Shown: positions 36,471-47,849, counted from the stretch's first letter. The stretch is DNA of 64,000 nucleotides from Calonectria ilicicola (GCA_020809705.1 CP085828.1:5084001-5148000), one strand, 5' to 3'. Numbers and translations: made by a program. Notes: generated by a model not told the origin, from the letters alone.

Positions 36471-38145
36471 ATGGCTCGATTCGTCCGTCTTTTGCGGTCG
36501 CGCGTGGTGAGACAATGGTCCCCGCTGCCCAACGTCAGCCTCCAGCCTGCTGACCAAATCCTCGTTTTAGTTTCCAAGGACGAACCAGAAAGCGACCTAC
36601 GAGTCTGGAGGAGTGAGGGAGCGGGTGCGTACGTCTCAATTTCGACGCAACCGTGGATCGCATCAGGACGATGAGCCCTTCACCTGGCGTAATGCCCCCA
36701 TCAAGATGCTGGAGGGAAGCGCCACCGCGCTGGGTACAATCTTAGTCTTTGGGTGGGCTGGATACTCTTATCACCAATACTACAAGTACCTCACTTTAAA
36801 AAAGATGGAAAACGCCTTTGCCATTGGCTACTCCAGTCTTGAAAAGGCCGCGCTTGCTCGCCACTCCACCACCTCCAGCGTTGCCTCTGATGAAGCTCAC
36901 GAGGGCTGGATCTCCAGAGACGAGCAAGCTATTATGGATGAGATCGTAGATGGCACTACCCAAGGTAATTATTGGCTCATTACCGGTGAAAAGGGAACTG
37001 GCAAGACATCGATGATATTTCACTCGATGCAAAAAGTCCATGGCGAGGGAATTGCCATGCTTGAGGTTCATGGAGATCTTGAAATCTTTCGAGTGCGCCT
37101 AGGCAAAGCATTGGATTATGAGTATCACGAAGACTACATCGGCAGCCTTTTCAGTTTCAAAGGCCCCCGAGACTCTACTCCATTATTGGATGTTGAGAGA
37201 GCTTTCAATAAGATGGAGAAGATTGCCCTGAAACGCAAGAAGGAGGTCGGAAAACCTCTGATCTTGATCCTGAATGGTGTACACCTTCTCCGCGACGACA
37301 AGGACGGTCGTAATCTGTTAGAGTTGGTACAGCAACGCGCCGAGCTATGGGCTGCAAGTAAACTCGTAACTGTGATTCTCAACAGCAACGACTACTGGAT
37401 CACGGAGCGCTTGATGCGACAGGCCACTCGGCTACGCGTAATGCCAATTCATGACATCTCCAAGGCCTCTGCTATGGAAGGAATCAGGAGGGCCAGAGAG
37501 GTTAGGTTCCAAGAACAGGTGTCAGACGAGACTTTGGAATATGTTTACAGCAAAATCGGCGGTCGCCTTCGCTTCATCAGCCAGGTCGCAAAGGCGCCAG
37601 ACATGATTGAAGCATGCAAGGCAATTTACCAACAGGAAAAGCGATGGTTGCTAAATCACTGTTGGATCCTAGGAGAGGAAATGGATCCTGCAGCGGAAGA
37701 ACATCAAGATTTCTGTATGGCCGCAATGATTTTGGCTAAAGTCCTGGTGGAGAAGCAGATTGCCATGGAGAAAGAAGGTACCCCTGGTTGGATATTGCCC
37801 CAGATTCCACTTCATGAAGCCAGACAGATTATGACGCGATCTGACTTCATCCAACACCACGATCACATAAGCATCTTTGCAATCAACTCCCAAAACATGG
37901 TACAAGCAGATTCAGTCCCGATGCAAAATGTATTCCGGGAGGTTTGCACCCAAGAGGGTTTTGAGGAACACCTCCAAGCAACTCAGGACCGACTTGACGA
38001 ACTTGAGAGTCTTGCTAGAACTAGGGAGGTCACTATAAAGGATCTTTGGGGTCAAAAAGGTTATCAGGCTGTTGTAGAAGGTGAGGGGATGGACTTTGGG
38101 AAGATGAAGGTATCGTTGAAAGCACTCCCTGAGAAGCCTAATTAG
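36471..38145 (+). CDS. Mitochondrial-type AAA/Orc1-like ATPase, conserved in fungi
   Basis: Exon 1 (36471-36506, only 12 codons: basic MARFVRLLRSRV) is joined by a 64-bp intron to exon 2 (36571-38145), total 536 residues. The basic, acid-free start looks like a mitochondrial presequence. Residues 63-80 form one membrane helix (ALGTILVFGWAGYSYHQY). A P-loop ATPase domain follows: Walker A GEKGTGKTS with K157, then a Walker-B-like strand LILILNGVHLL near 220 whose Asn-Gly replaces the usual acidic pair. Downstream are helical and winged-helix-like parts and a C-terminal coiled coil (about 470-500). It resembles the AAA part of Yme2/Rna12-type inner-membrane proteins but lacks their RRM. Role inferred: mitochondrial membrane protein. 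The first exon could lie further upstream. Confidence 0.75.
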
Positions 38146-38243
38146 TTAGACGATGCGAGGGACCATGTATTTGGCGTGCAATAGCGCCACTAGAGAGGTA
38201 TCATGATATCTCTAAAAGGCTAGCAGGGTATGGTAAACCTCAA

Positions 38244-39785
38244 TCACAAACGACTGCGTTCTGGTGAGAGACTATCGTCCGCCGTCAAGGCTTGTCTATG
38301 AAATGATCGGTCGCTTTCCAGTCCTTCCATGATGACGTTGTATGGTTTCTGACCCACACCCAAACTTCTCCATTTCCAATATTGCACATAGTCGTTCGGC
38401 TTGCCCTCAATTTTGTCTACCACATGGGCACCAAGATTTGGCAGAAATTTGAACCCATGTCCACTTCCACCTGTCGCAACCATCAAGCCCTCTGTCCCAG
38501 GCACAAAATCAATGACAAAATGATTGTCAACTGAGTCTGTATACCAGCATAACCGAGTCTTGACATCGCAGGATACAAGCTCTGGCGTGAATTCCTCCAC
38601 GAATTTTGTGATCACACGGGCAGCGGTGAGTGGGAGCTGGCGAGTTGACTGCTCTGTCCAGCGAGTCATGGGGATGCTCCTGACGGCACCGTCTGCTTGT
38701 GTTTGAGGATTTGTAAACTTGGTTCCACGATATCCAATCTTGACTGCGCCTTTGGCATCTCGAGCGAACCCATAAAGGCCACCGTTCTTGCCATCTCTAA
38801 TTCCGTATCTGCGTAAAAGAGGTCAGAACTGTGACTGAAATATCCCACTGCTTTACTTACGTCCAGGTGGGAAATCTTTCAGGTGAAAAACGGTCCCACA
38901 AGGATGAATTGTTGGGTAATTGAAAGGTAGCGACACTTCCGGCAGTTGTCTCGCAGAGATTGTCCAGTTGAGGAACGAGAGACGGAGTCCAACCACCACA
39001 AGCCATGATGGTCAACTCCGCATCGTGAGATACTCCGTCGGCTGTTCGAACACCCTTGATTCCAGATTTTCCATCATCTATGAAAGATGAAAATAAACCC
39101 TTGACATCTCCCAATACGAACTGAATGCCCAATTTCTGAGCCTTATGAAGTGCAAAACGACAAGCCTTATCCGCATAGACGAACCCGCCCTTCATATCAA
39201 GTATACCGTAATTGTCCTTGCGGTTGAATGGATTAACAGCAAACCCAAATCCATTGGCTTCTGCGCGCTGCAAATCACTGGAGTTGCTTAAAACGAATTG
39301 AGTGTCTGCCAACCCCGCCTTGGTCATGTTTTTGATGGTGTCTTTCTCAAACTGGGGAAGCGCGTCATTTGACGTCATGGTTAGGTTTCCATTGTTCACA
39401 AAGATTGCATCTTCAGTTGTGAAACCAGGAGGAAGCGTCCTGCCAGCGGCGACCTCTTCATTCCAGTCCTTCCAGTGAGCGATGGCGTCCAGCGCGAGGC
39501 TCTGATACTCGACTTGGGAACCATAGGCCGCGCGAATAATTTTGGTAATATCTGCTCCCCTTTTAGACACATGTCAAATTAAATGATAGATTGAAACTGC
39601 ATACCTGCCGAGGCAGCATCGCAGCCCTTGTCGTAAGAATACTCTGTCTCATGGTAGGGCTGCTTATCCAAAACCTTGATATTTGAGTAGCCCCGTTTTG
39701 CAAGGTGTATGGCTGTGCTTAGACCGAAAACACCAGCGCCGACGATGACAACCGGCGATGCTTTGTTAGTCAGACGCGAAGACAT
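38244..39785 (-). CDS. Fructosyl amine/fructosyl amino-acid oxidase-like flavoenzyme, peroxisomal
   Basis: Three exons (39605-39785, 38861-39554, 38244-38808) give 479 residues. The N terminus carries the FAD dinucleotide motif [14 protein letters not shown], and the whole length fits the D-amino-acid/sarcosine-oxidase superfamily. Substrate-side landmarks of fructosyl amine oxidases are present: [17 protein letters not shown] and the flavinylation region [16 protein letters not shown], in which Cys379 is the expected covalent FAD attachment site. [13 protein letters not shown] near the C terminus is also conserved. The last three residues are SRL, a peroxisomal targeting signal. The reaction expected is oxidative deglycation of an Amadori compound to glucosone, amine and H2O2. 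It is divergent from a zinc-cluster factor that is followed by an MFS carrier. Sarcosine or another N-alkyl amine is an alternative substrate. Confidence 0.85.
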
Positions 39786-39995
39786 GATTTTTTATTGTAA
39801 AATAGCGATTGCAATTTTGATAGTGGGCTTCAGTAGGGGGGAATAAGCATGCAGAATACGTTGGTACGCTTGTTTAGGATTGCGGAGGAAAAAAATAAAT
39901 ATTCTATCACAGAACAGCATTTTCCTTTTCGACGAAGCTAAAAGATTTCTGATCTTTGGGAAACCTGGATGCACCCGTCCTGCAAGTCGGGGGCT

Positions 39996-40049
39996 TCCGA
40001 TATGATGCAACAGGAGACATTTCCGATTGGCTCTTCGTATTCCTCCGAT
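39996..40049. promoter_or_regulatory. Three TCCGAT direct repeats between oxidase and regulator
   Basis: TCCGAT occurs at 39996-40001, 40022-40027 and 40044-40049, all in the same orientation and spaced 26 and 22 bp. Read on the other strand each contains a CGG half-site. They lie midway between the divergent oxidase and zinc-cluster genes. They could be binding sites, but six bases each makes chance recurrence possible. Confidence 0.35.
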
Positions 40050-40255
40050 TAGCGCCAAACGTCGCTGCAATGCTACCATATTATGGCTTGCGGGGTAATG
40101 ATAACAGCCATTCTTATCAAAATCGCCCTATCATTCACTGGCCATTCCTAGCTCCCGTAACCGAGGTCTGGGCTTCAGTTCCATTCTAACATGGATTCGT
40201 ATCAATTTCGCAATCGCCATCTATCCTACTTCGTTAAAGCCCTACCACTGGCAAG

Positions 40256-42557
40256 ATGCCTGAGCCGCTCAAAAGTCGACCAGCAAGAGGCGCATCTCAA
40301 CGCGCACGCCTCAAGAACCGAATGCTGGTAGCTTGTATTAGCTGTAAAGAGAGAAAATTAGGGGCAAGATGAATTCTTCTGTTGGGTTAATATGTTGCTG
40401 ACGTATAGGCAGTGTGATGATCAGGTTCCAGCATGCAGCAACTGTCGTCGACATAACATTGGTAGGTCTCATGCAAATCTCTATGAACAATGAAGGTAAC
40501 CATATGCCTTAGTCTGTCTTGTAGAAGACCCTGTGACCAAACGACACCAGCCACGAAACTACCTGGAAACTCTGGAGCAACGTATAGCGCTTCTAGAAGA
40601 TATGCTGCGAGAAGTCCGGTCAAATCCCTCTGTGGATTCAATGCCTTCACCAAGTAGTCAAATTGCCATCAACAGTCATAGCTCTCACCGAGCAGCTGCT
40701 CCTACCCCAAGCGAGGACGATTATGAGTTGGATAGTTTATCTTCCGTGATTGGAGCATTGAATTTAAACGCAGCAGGAGCAGAGCCACACTACCTAGGGC
40801 CTTCATCGGCATTCGCATTTTCCAGATTCATTGAACCATCCCTTCGTCAAGCAGCCTCTTCAATGTCTTCTCAAATCTCAAATCAAGGCCATCCTGACTT
40901 ATCAGCAGCAGAACCATGCTCATTACCAGACTATAAAACAGCTGTCAAACTAAGTAATGCCTACTTCCAGAACATTCATCCCCAGTATCCCTTTTTGCAT
41001 GAACGTACTTTCAGGACATGGGAAGCCACTTTAAAGGACCCCTTTGGTCCAATGAACGATCTTAATCATGCATCTCTGCCTCTTTATTTTTTGAACATGG
41101 TATATAGTAGCCATAAATATTTGAAAGCTACTTTGCTTATCGTCTTATTTAGGTATATGCTGTTGGTGCCTTGCTATTGCCAGATTCTGGGTGCTCAGCA
41201 GAACGATTATACGTGTCCGCTCTGTTATATATAGATGAAGTAATTTGCCACGATAGCTTGGAGTCTATTCAAGCCATTCTTTGCTGCGCTGCCTACTCTC
41301 TCCGCTCGGCAAAAGGAATGTCTCATTGGTAAGCAGAGAAACTAAACATCATACCTTTCTAATGACTTATAAATTTAGGAAACTTGCCGGACAAGCGTTA
41401 CGCCAATGCATCAACTTAGGATATCATCGTAATTATAAACGCCTACGACCGGCCATCAGCTTTCTTCAACTGGAACTACAAAAACGAGCGTTTTGGAGCG
41501 CGTACGAGATGGAATGCTCGGCTGCCGTTCTGCTAGGGCGGCCTTTGAGTCTCCATTTTCAAGAAATCGATGCAGAGGTACATCTCACTGGGCCCTTTCT
41601 TTATGTGATTGTTTGCTAATGCTTAACAATATTTTTTTACAGTTTCCACTAGATATTGATGACTCTTACATAACGGGTAATGAAATTTGCGGCCCGCCGC
41701 GAACGAGCCCGACTGATCCACCAACAATGATGAGCTATGCTATCCATGCATTCCGGATTCGCGCACTCCATGGATGCATTCAAACATCCCTGTATTCAGA
41801 CGTTACCCTCAAAGATCCTGGAGTTCGCAACATTCGGGTACAAGAATTACAGGCTGCTCTCGATAAATGGAAGGAATCAGAGCCCCCCCCTGTTGTACCT
41901 CCTGCTGGTGGCGCTCTATCCTTTTTTGTGACGCCTGACTGGTTTCAAGTCAGCTATAACTTTGCCATATTGCAGTTATATCGCGTCCAAATAACAGACA
42001 AGAAGGAAGCAGCATCGGATGAAATCTTCATCAAATGCCTGAATGCAGCCAAGAACAGCTGTCACGGGTTTCGCCGCCAATTCTTTGGCAAACCGACCAC
42101 ATACACTTGGGGCGCATTGCATGAGTTGTTCTTAGCCGGCTTAACATACCTGTATTGTCTCTGGGTCTCACCTGCGGCTCGTGATGCATCAAGGCAAGAT
42201 CAAGTTAGCAGTACTTGTACTGATTGTACAATGGTTCTGGTAATACTAGCAGAGAGGTGGGGCGATGCTGCACCCTATCGAGATACGTTTGAATCGCTTG
42301 CAAGTAGTACTATGACGATGATGGCAAATACGAAACATGAGGGAATAGAAACACCGCCCGCTCTAGTACCATGGCAAGATTGTTACCCAGAGAATCTCCC
42401 ACATTGGATGGCAGAAATTGCGGATACGGGGATTTCTCTAGGTGTTGACCTGTTATTAGGCGGGTTAATTGACGACTTTTCACCTCACGAGCAGCATCAT
42501 ATCGACCGAGAGTTGGTTGATGATCCCGATATAAGCTCAATATATTCTAGAGCGTAG
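40256..42557 (+). CDS. Zn(II)2Cys6 transcription factor beside oxidase and carrier
   Basis: Six exons (40256-40363, 40413-40461, 40513-41099, 41153-41328, 41379-41577, 41643-42557) give 677 residues. The zinc cluster is C27-C30-C37-C44-C47-C54 (CX2CX6CX6CX2CX6C), assembled only when exon 1 ends GGG|GCAAGA (a GC donor) and exon 3 starts at 40513. A dimerisation helix follows (YLETLEQRIALLEDMLREV). The fungal regulatory domain is recognisable by YFQNIHPQYPFLHERTF, YALGALLLP-type and LRQCINLGYHRN segments. It is divergent from the flavin oxidase and faces the MFS carrier, so it is the natural candidate to control both. A Pro/Glu run (ESEPPPVVPPAGG) separates later helices. Confidence 0.9.
40364..40412 (+). 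other. GC-AG intron in the zinc-cluster codons
   Basis: Intron of 49 bp with donor GCAAGA instead of GT and acceptor GGCAG. No GT donor in this stretch keeps the frame open, and this splice restores the six-Cys spacing of the DNA-binding domain. Confidence 0.7.
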
Positions 42558-42827
42558 AAGTAGAGAATTTATATTACAATTGAAGATGAATCATTATTTT
42601 GTCTAGCTATCTTTTACGCCGATCTCGCAGGGGCATTTCAAGGGCACCATGTTTCTAGGGGTAACTGATATCAAGTATTATGAGTTTCTTAAAATTAAAT
42701 AGCGAAACTATCTTACATTCTGGTTCAGTATAAGGATGGAACAAATATTCATCATCAAACGTGAACGACTAGGGGTGGTCAGAATCCCAGAGGTGTATTC
42801 CATCAACCAGCAGCTCTGTCTACATGA

Positions 42828-44598
42828 CTAAACGTCAGCATGCTTAATTCTCTGGGAGCTGAATACAAGTTAGAAAAGGTTTTATTCAAATTTCCCCATA
42901 GATAACTTACCTCTCAGTAGCCTCTCTACCGACTTCAACCCCGGAAATAGTGATTTGCTTCTTTGAGCGACGGGCGGCGTTAAACCACGATCCCTCAAAT
43001 ATTTCGTCCATCTGTTCAACACTTAGACCTGAAGTTTCAGGAACCATAAGATAGACATATAAGAGCGATATAAAGCACCACGCAGCGAAGAAGATGAAGG
43101 CTCCCCAATTGTTCGTCTGTTCGAGGAGAGATGGGGCCCCGTAGGCCATGCCGAAGATGAACAGCCAATGGAAACATTGGGACAAAGAAGAGCCAAATGA
43201 TCGAATTTGGTTAGGCCACAACTCTCCGCCAAACACATATGGTAAGATATACAGGCCTGAAAAGAAGAGAATGTTAAAATGACACCTCTGTAAGAGTATG
43301 GCGGTAGATCTTACCAACAACATAGCCAAAGCCATGGATAAAAATGAACGCGATAGCGCCATTGGATGCTGCGCTAGAGACATTACCGCGTTGAACGTAT
43401 TTGATGTACACGCCAATGTACAAATCAGATATCATCTGAAGAGTCGCTCCCACGAAGAGTGACTTTCGTCGACCCAAAGCATCCACAAAAAAGAATGAGG
43501 CTATGATGGCGAAACAGAATTTTGCAAAGGTATACATGCCGCTCAGGAATATATTGTGTGTTGTATTTCCTCCCATGCCCATCAATGTTAAAATAGGCAC
43601 GAAATAAGACGTGACAGAATTGGCACCAGAGAGTTGTGCAAGACCATACGACATCAAGCTCTGTTGAACTCGGCGTAGGTTCGAAGGAACCAAGAATGCT
43701 TCCTTAAAAATGCCCATGATTCCAGAGTCATTCATTGCCCTTTCTTCACCAATAGCATATTGGATCTCCTCAAGCTCTCTTTGCACTCGGGGATGCTCAG
43801 CTGATAAGCCACGCAACTTTACAAGTGCTTGGGTCGCTTCTTCAGGGCGGTTTACTAAGAATAGCCATCTAGGAGATTCAGACACGAAGAAGCTTGCGAC
43901 AAAACAGAGAAACATGTAGACACATGGCGCGAACCAAACAACTTGGTACTGCAGATTGGTGCCAGCCATGTTCTTATACACGCCCAGGACACAAAACGCA
44001 GCACCTGTTGCGGACAGATTCATGGCAATGTTGAACCATGCCGTAAGCATTCCTCTAATCTCGGCTGGGGCGATTTCGACAATTGACATGGGCCCAATGA
44101 CGGTCAGGGCACCCATGCCAAAGCCAGAGATGATGCGTGAGGCATAGAGACCAGCCAAGGTGGGGGATGCTGTCGCGACCATTTGACCAACAATCCAGAC
44201 CCAAGTATAGAGCCGAAAGCTCCACAGCCGGCCGATGATATCATTCAGGAAGAAAGACAAGCCAGCCCCAACCCCAGCCCCAATGTAGACGATGGAGACG
44301 AAATTCCTAATTTCAAGTGCGCTTCTGCCTGAATCGAAGTGAAAGTGTTTCTGGAAGGTCGGCAATGAAGGCACTGAGGCGGCTGAAGCTTGATCCCAAG
44401 CTAGAAAAGAAATATGTCGGTTAGCATTTGTTCAACGCAGAAGGACTACTAGATCTTACTTAATGGAACGGCGGACATGGCGTATAAAAGAGACGATGTC
44501 ATTAAAGACCAATTGAAGATCATTTCGCGGGGCGCATTTTTAATTGCCGTGTGATGATTCGCAAAGGGCGTCCTAGCGATGAATTCTTTGAGACTCAT
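42828..44598 (-). CDS. MFS sugar/quinate-type transporter
   Basis: Four exons (44460-44598, 43315-44400, 42911-43256, 42828-42858) give 533 residues. Twelve hydrophobic helices, with the sugar-porter marks GRLWSFR after TM2, SGFGMGALTVIGPMSIVEIAPAEIRG, SESPRWLFL after TM6 and PETSGLSVEQ after TM12. The family imports hexoses, quinate or related polyols with H+; the fungal quinate-permease branch is the nearest that I recall. The last exon is only 31 bp: if its intron is not spliced, the protein ends a few residues earlier with GREATER. It is convergent with the zinc-cluster regulator (270 bp between the stops), so uptake is probably part of the same catabolic module as the oxidase. The N terminus has two possible starts; the ATG at 44598 is used. 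Confidence 0.9.
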
Positions 44599-45383
44599 AT
44601 TCGTAGAGTATAGCAACGTGTGTGGCAATGGGACGATTCGAGAGCCACTTGGTGGATACAAGTCGGGTTTTAGAGACCCCCAATCAATATCGTCTCTAGG
44701 TTATCTCAAGCCTAGAAAGTCATCCTCTTCTTGTAGATAGTAGATAGCAGCGGTCCCTTGGATAGATAGTGACTTGCATTAAATGCGGGTTCACTTATCA
44801 TGTGGGGAGGAGGGGATTCGGAAGAATACGAAGCGATTCCTTCATTGGTTCCTTGGCCAGCGTGGTTGGTCATGTGGTTCCACACCAGGGTTCAAGGTAA
44901 TCAAACAAAGGGATTATCATGATGTTAGCGCTATTGTCGGTTAACGCCACACGCGTTGTATGAATCTTCTACTAAAAACGGGAGAAAAAAATGGAAAAGT
45001 TCGACAATCTGACTTGGCTGATCTGGGACAACATCTTGGCTGGCTGGAGGCATGAACAACCCCTGCCGACACGAAATGAACAGAAATGCCTAAACGAGTG
45101 CATGGCACTGATGGAACTCATTTCTGCCAGGCTTTAACCCTAATAGTTCATTCCATAGCGTATCTATCCAGTTAGAGACTCTCTCAAGTGGACCTTTTTT
45201 CTTAGTGAAACGGGTACATCGTTTTGCTCAGGTCGTGGAAATGCTTGGTGGTGTCAGCTGAATTTACACCATGCTGTTCCAGCTCACTACTCGATGAACC
45301 TCACACATCCACACACGGCGACAAATTACACAATTTATACCCTATTGAAATGCTGATGTAAAGTTATTGTATTTACGAGAGAC
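44599..45383. other. Intergenic, no gene seen
   Basis: About 780 bp between the carrier 5' end and the bZIP 3' end. It should hold the carrier promoter. I see no coding signal. Confidence 0.6.
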
Positions 45384-46367
45384 TCACGTATTTTTGAGGA
45401 ATGTTAGAAGACTAAACAGAACATCTATATTAACACGACATCCCCCGCCCGGATAAAGTGGACCGCAAAACCCGTTCCATAACCACGTAGCGACATCTGC
45501 CTGACTCATACCCTCGGTGTTATATTGTGCGATGAGGATATAAGCCTCAGAGCAAAGAATTGTGGATTCTCTGTAAGCCGCCTCTGGAGAGACGGCTTCA
45601 AATTCTGGTTCGAGTACGTATGGAAGCATTGGGATAGTGGTCTCTCGGCTCGAAACCAGGGCCGTAGGACTTATGGTACTAGTCATATGCTGCACAAGCG
45701 ATGAAGAATCACCGACGCAACAGGGTATCGTTGGTGTTAAGATTTGGTCCAATGTTGCTATTTGAGAGAGTAGATCCGCGGTGTTGTTGACAAACTGGTC
45801 GCCCGCAGCTGTGAAGGAAGGTTCTGGTACAGACTGTAGATCAGGTACTGAGGCCTCTCCCACACCTAGCGGGGGCTTGGTGGCAGATTCTGATGACTTA
45901 TCTATGGTCATAATCGTCTGGAACGTTTCATCGGGCTCGGAGATGCGGTTGTTGACACCTGACCTAGATTGGTCACTGGGAAATAAGTGTTTTATGGAAA
46001 CTGAAGTGGGAAGTGTCAAATCTTTGACAGATTTTGTGTTAGTGGTGACGCTGGATAGCTGAGAAGCTTCCTCTTGAGTCAAGCCCTCGCGTTCAGCTTG
46101 GAGTAATAATACCCCGCGATTATGTACCGCAGATTGATCATCCTGACAGCTGTGGTCCCGTGCCAACCCCCCCTCAAGACCTTTAATCTGATTTCTGAGG
46201 TCCAAGATAGTCTGCTCAGCTTCACTAAGCTTTCCCTCTAGCGTTGCGATATAATCTTTCCGACGAGCACGATGCCGACGTTGATTGTTGCGAACCCGCT
46301 CCCGTGTGTGTTGGGCGGTAACCCGCTTAGTCTTCGGTCGTAATGTCGAAGGTGATGTCACAGGCAT
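45384..46367 (-). CDS. bZIP transcription factor, probable arsenic-response regulator
   Basis: 327 residues in one open frame, ATG at 46367. The basic region RERVRNNQRRHRARR (22-36) is directly followed by a leucine-zipper-like helix with L43, L47 and spaced Ile/Leu (ATLEGKLSEAEQTILDL). The middle is polar and Ser/Thr-rich. The C-terminal 90 residues (FEAVSPEAAYRESTILCSEAYILIAQYNT to GGGCRVNIDVLF) form the conserved helical domain of a group of fungal bZIPs. Cys residues occur as a CC pair, an isolated ILCSEA and GFCGP...GGGCRV, which could bind As(III) as thiols do in other arsenic sensors; this is inference. A GTGAGT just inside the 3' end leaves open a small extra exon. The gene is divergent from arsM and shares its promoter. 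Confidence 0.85.
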   Translation of the reverse strand: MPVTSPSTLRPKTKRVTAQHTRERVRNNQRRHRARRKDYIATLEGKLSEAEQTILDLRNQIKGLEGGLARDHSCQDDQSAVHNRGVLLLQAEREGLTQEEASQLSSVTTNTKSVKDLTLPTSVSIKHLFPSDQSRSGVNNRISEPDETFQTIMTIDKSSESATKPPLGVGEASVPDLQSVPEPSFTAAGDQFVNNTADLLSQIATLDQILTPTIPCCVGDSSSLVQHMTSTISPTALVSSRETTIPMLPYVLEPEFEAVSPEAAYRESTILCSEAYILIAQYNTEGMSQADVATWLWNGFCGPLYPGGGCRVNIDVLFSLLTFLKNT

Positions 46368-46386
46368 AGTCGGTTGCTGCGTGCGA

Positions 46387-46637
46387 TCGATATGTCATCG
46401 ATTACTCTCACGATTTTTGTACTGGCAGCTCAAATCGGTGACATATCGACTTCGTGCACTAAACTTAGTCAGCAGTTAGACCGCCAATTATGAACATCAC
46501 ACCATTAGACACCCACAACCAGTCAAGGCCAAGCATAAGCGGGGTTTGATGTTCCATTAGATATTCATGTGTGTAAAGCAGACGCCGGGCGCAAGGGCAA
46601 GGAAATGTGATCGATCTTCTAAACGATGACATATCGA
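46387..46637. promoter_or_regulatory. Three perfect TGACATATCGA elements between bZIP and arsM
   Basis: The 11-mer TGACATATCGA occurs at 46439-46449 and 46627-46637 on the + strand and at 46387-46397 inverted. Two of the copies share the longer core CGATGACATATCGATC, itself partly palindromic (ATCGAT on each side). All lie in the 373-bp divergent promoter, which suggests they are the binding sites of the adjacent bZIP or another stress regulator. Confidence 0.7.
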
Positions 46638-46740
46638 TCAACACGGCCCCAAGGACTATAATTTGCGAACGACATTCATCACCACACCACAACGCATTTG
46701 TTCAGTACTCTTTATATCTCTCTTCAATTTTATGCTAGCA

Positions 46741-47849
46741 ATGAAATCAGAAAAGATATATAACCAGGTCAACGAACGATATGGCTCGGTATTGAAAAGC
46801 AGTACGGGCCAGTATGAAGAAACTGTTGCAAAAGCGTTTGGGTATACAGAAGAGGACCTTGCTGGCATCCCGGGCGGCGCAAATCTCGGTCTGAGCTGCG
46901 GTAACCCATTTGTACTTGCAAGACTAAGAGAGGTTGGTATCCCCTTGTTATTTATCATTCTATATTCTGAATTAAAACAGGGCGAAACAGTGATTGATCT
47001 TGGGTCCGGGGCTGGCTTCGACGTCTTCACAGCGGCAAAAAAGGTCGGCCCTGCTGGCAAGGCCATTGGAGTGGACATGAATAAAGTGAGAAGTTTCGCT
47101 ATCTGCCTTGGTTCTGGCATCAATCTAACAATACACGCTAGAATATGGTCGACAAGGCGAATGCCAATAAAGCCCATAGCAGTGCCAAAAATGTTCAGTT
47201 CATCGAAAGCGGCATTACCTCTATCCCACTACCTGACAACACTGCTGACTGCATCATCAGTAATTGTGTTATCAACCTTGTCCCTGAGGAAGAGAAGCAC
47301 CTTGCATTCAAAGAAATGTTTCGACTCTTGAAAACGGGTGGAAGAGTCGCCATTAGCGACATACTTGCACGAAAACACCTAACTGAAGAGATGAAAAAGA
47401 ATACTGCGCTATACGTTGGGTGCATTGCTGGAGCCAGCAAGCTCAGCGAATATGAGGCATTCCTCAAAGATGCAGGCTTTCGGGGTAAGTTTAATCGCAT
47501 CATTATGCCTTGCGTTGAGACTGACTAGGCTTTCCAAGACATTTTAATCGTGGACAATAAGAGTGATTTGAATGTATACTTTATGGCTGATGATACAAGT
47601 GTATTTTGTTGCAGTACGGAAACTGTCGAGGAGGAAGAGAAGACCACGTCTTGCTGCAATTCGATAGCGATTGAATCCAAGACCCGAGCTGTCCAATTAG
47701 GTATCACAGACTTGAACGAATGGGTAGGCAAGTACACTGAGCCCTTAGAATGAGTGATCCCAAGCTAATCCTTCCCAGGATCATTCCAAGTGTATGCTGT
47801 CAAATCCACAGACAAGCCAGAGCCACGGATCTCTCAAAGTGAAGCTTAA
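46741..47849 (+). CDS. arsM: Arsenite S-adenosylmethionine methyltransferase
   Basis: Five exons (46741-46932, 46981-47085, 47142-47484, 47539-47727, 47779-47849) give 299 residues; an in-frame ATG at 46732 would add three. The SAM site is [13 protein letters not shown] (68-80). The three cysteines needed for As(III) binding and methylation in ArsM/AS3MT enzymes are visible at C53 (LGLSCGNP), C141 (ISNCVINLV) and C193 (YVGCIAGA). The C-terminal domain has two CC pairs (VFCCSTE and TSCCNS), as often seen in fungal and animal arsenite methyltransferases, and ends [14 protein letters not shown]. It converts arsenite to methylated arsenicals in the cytosol, a detoxifying and volatilising route. 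It is divergent from a bZIP factor and has three shared promoter elements. Confidence 0.95.
47728..47778 (+). other. GC-AG intron in arsM
   Basis: Donor TAG|GCAAGT and acceptor CCCAG, 51 bp. Splicing here gives the family C-terminal [11 protein letters not shown]; without it the frame ends within nine codons. GCAAGT is the usual form of GC donors. Confidence 0.8.
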
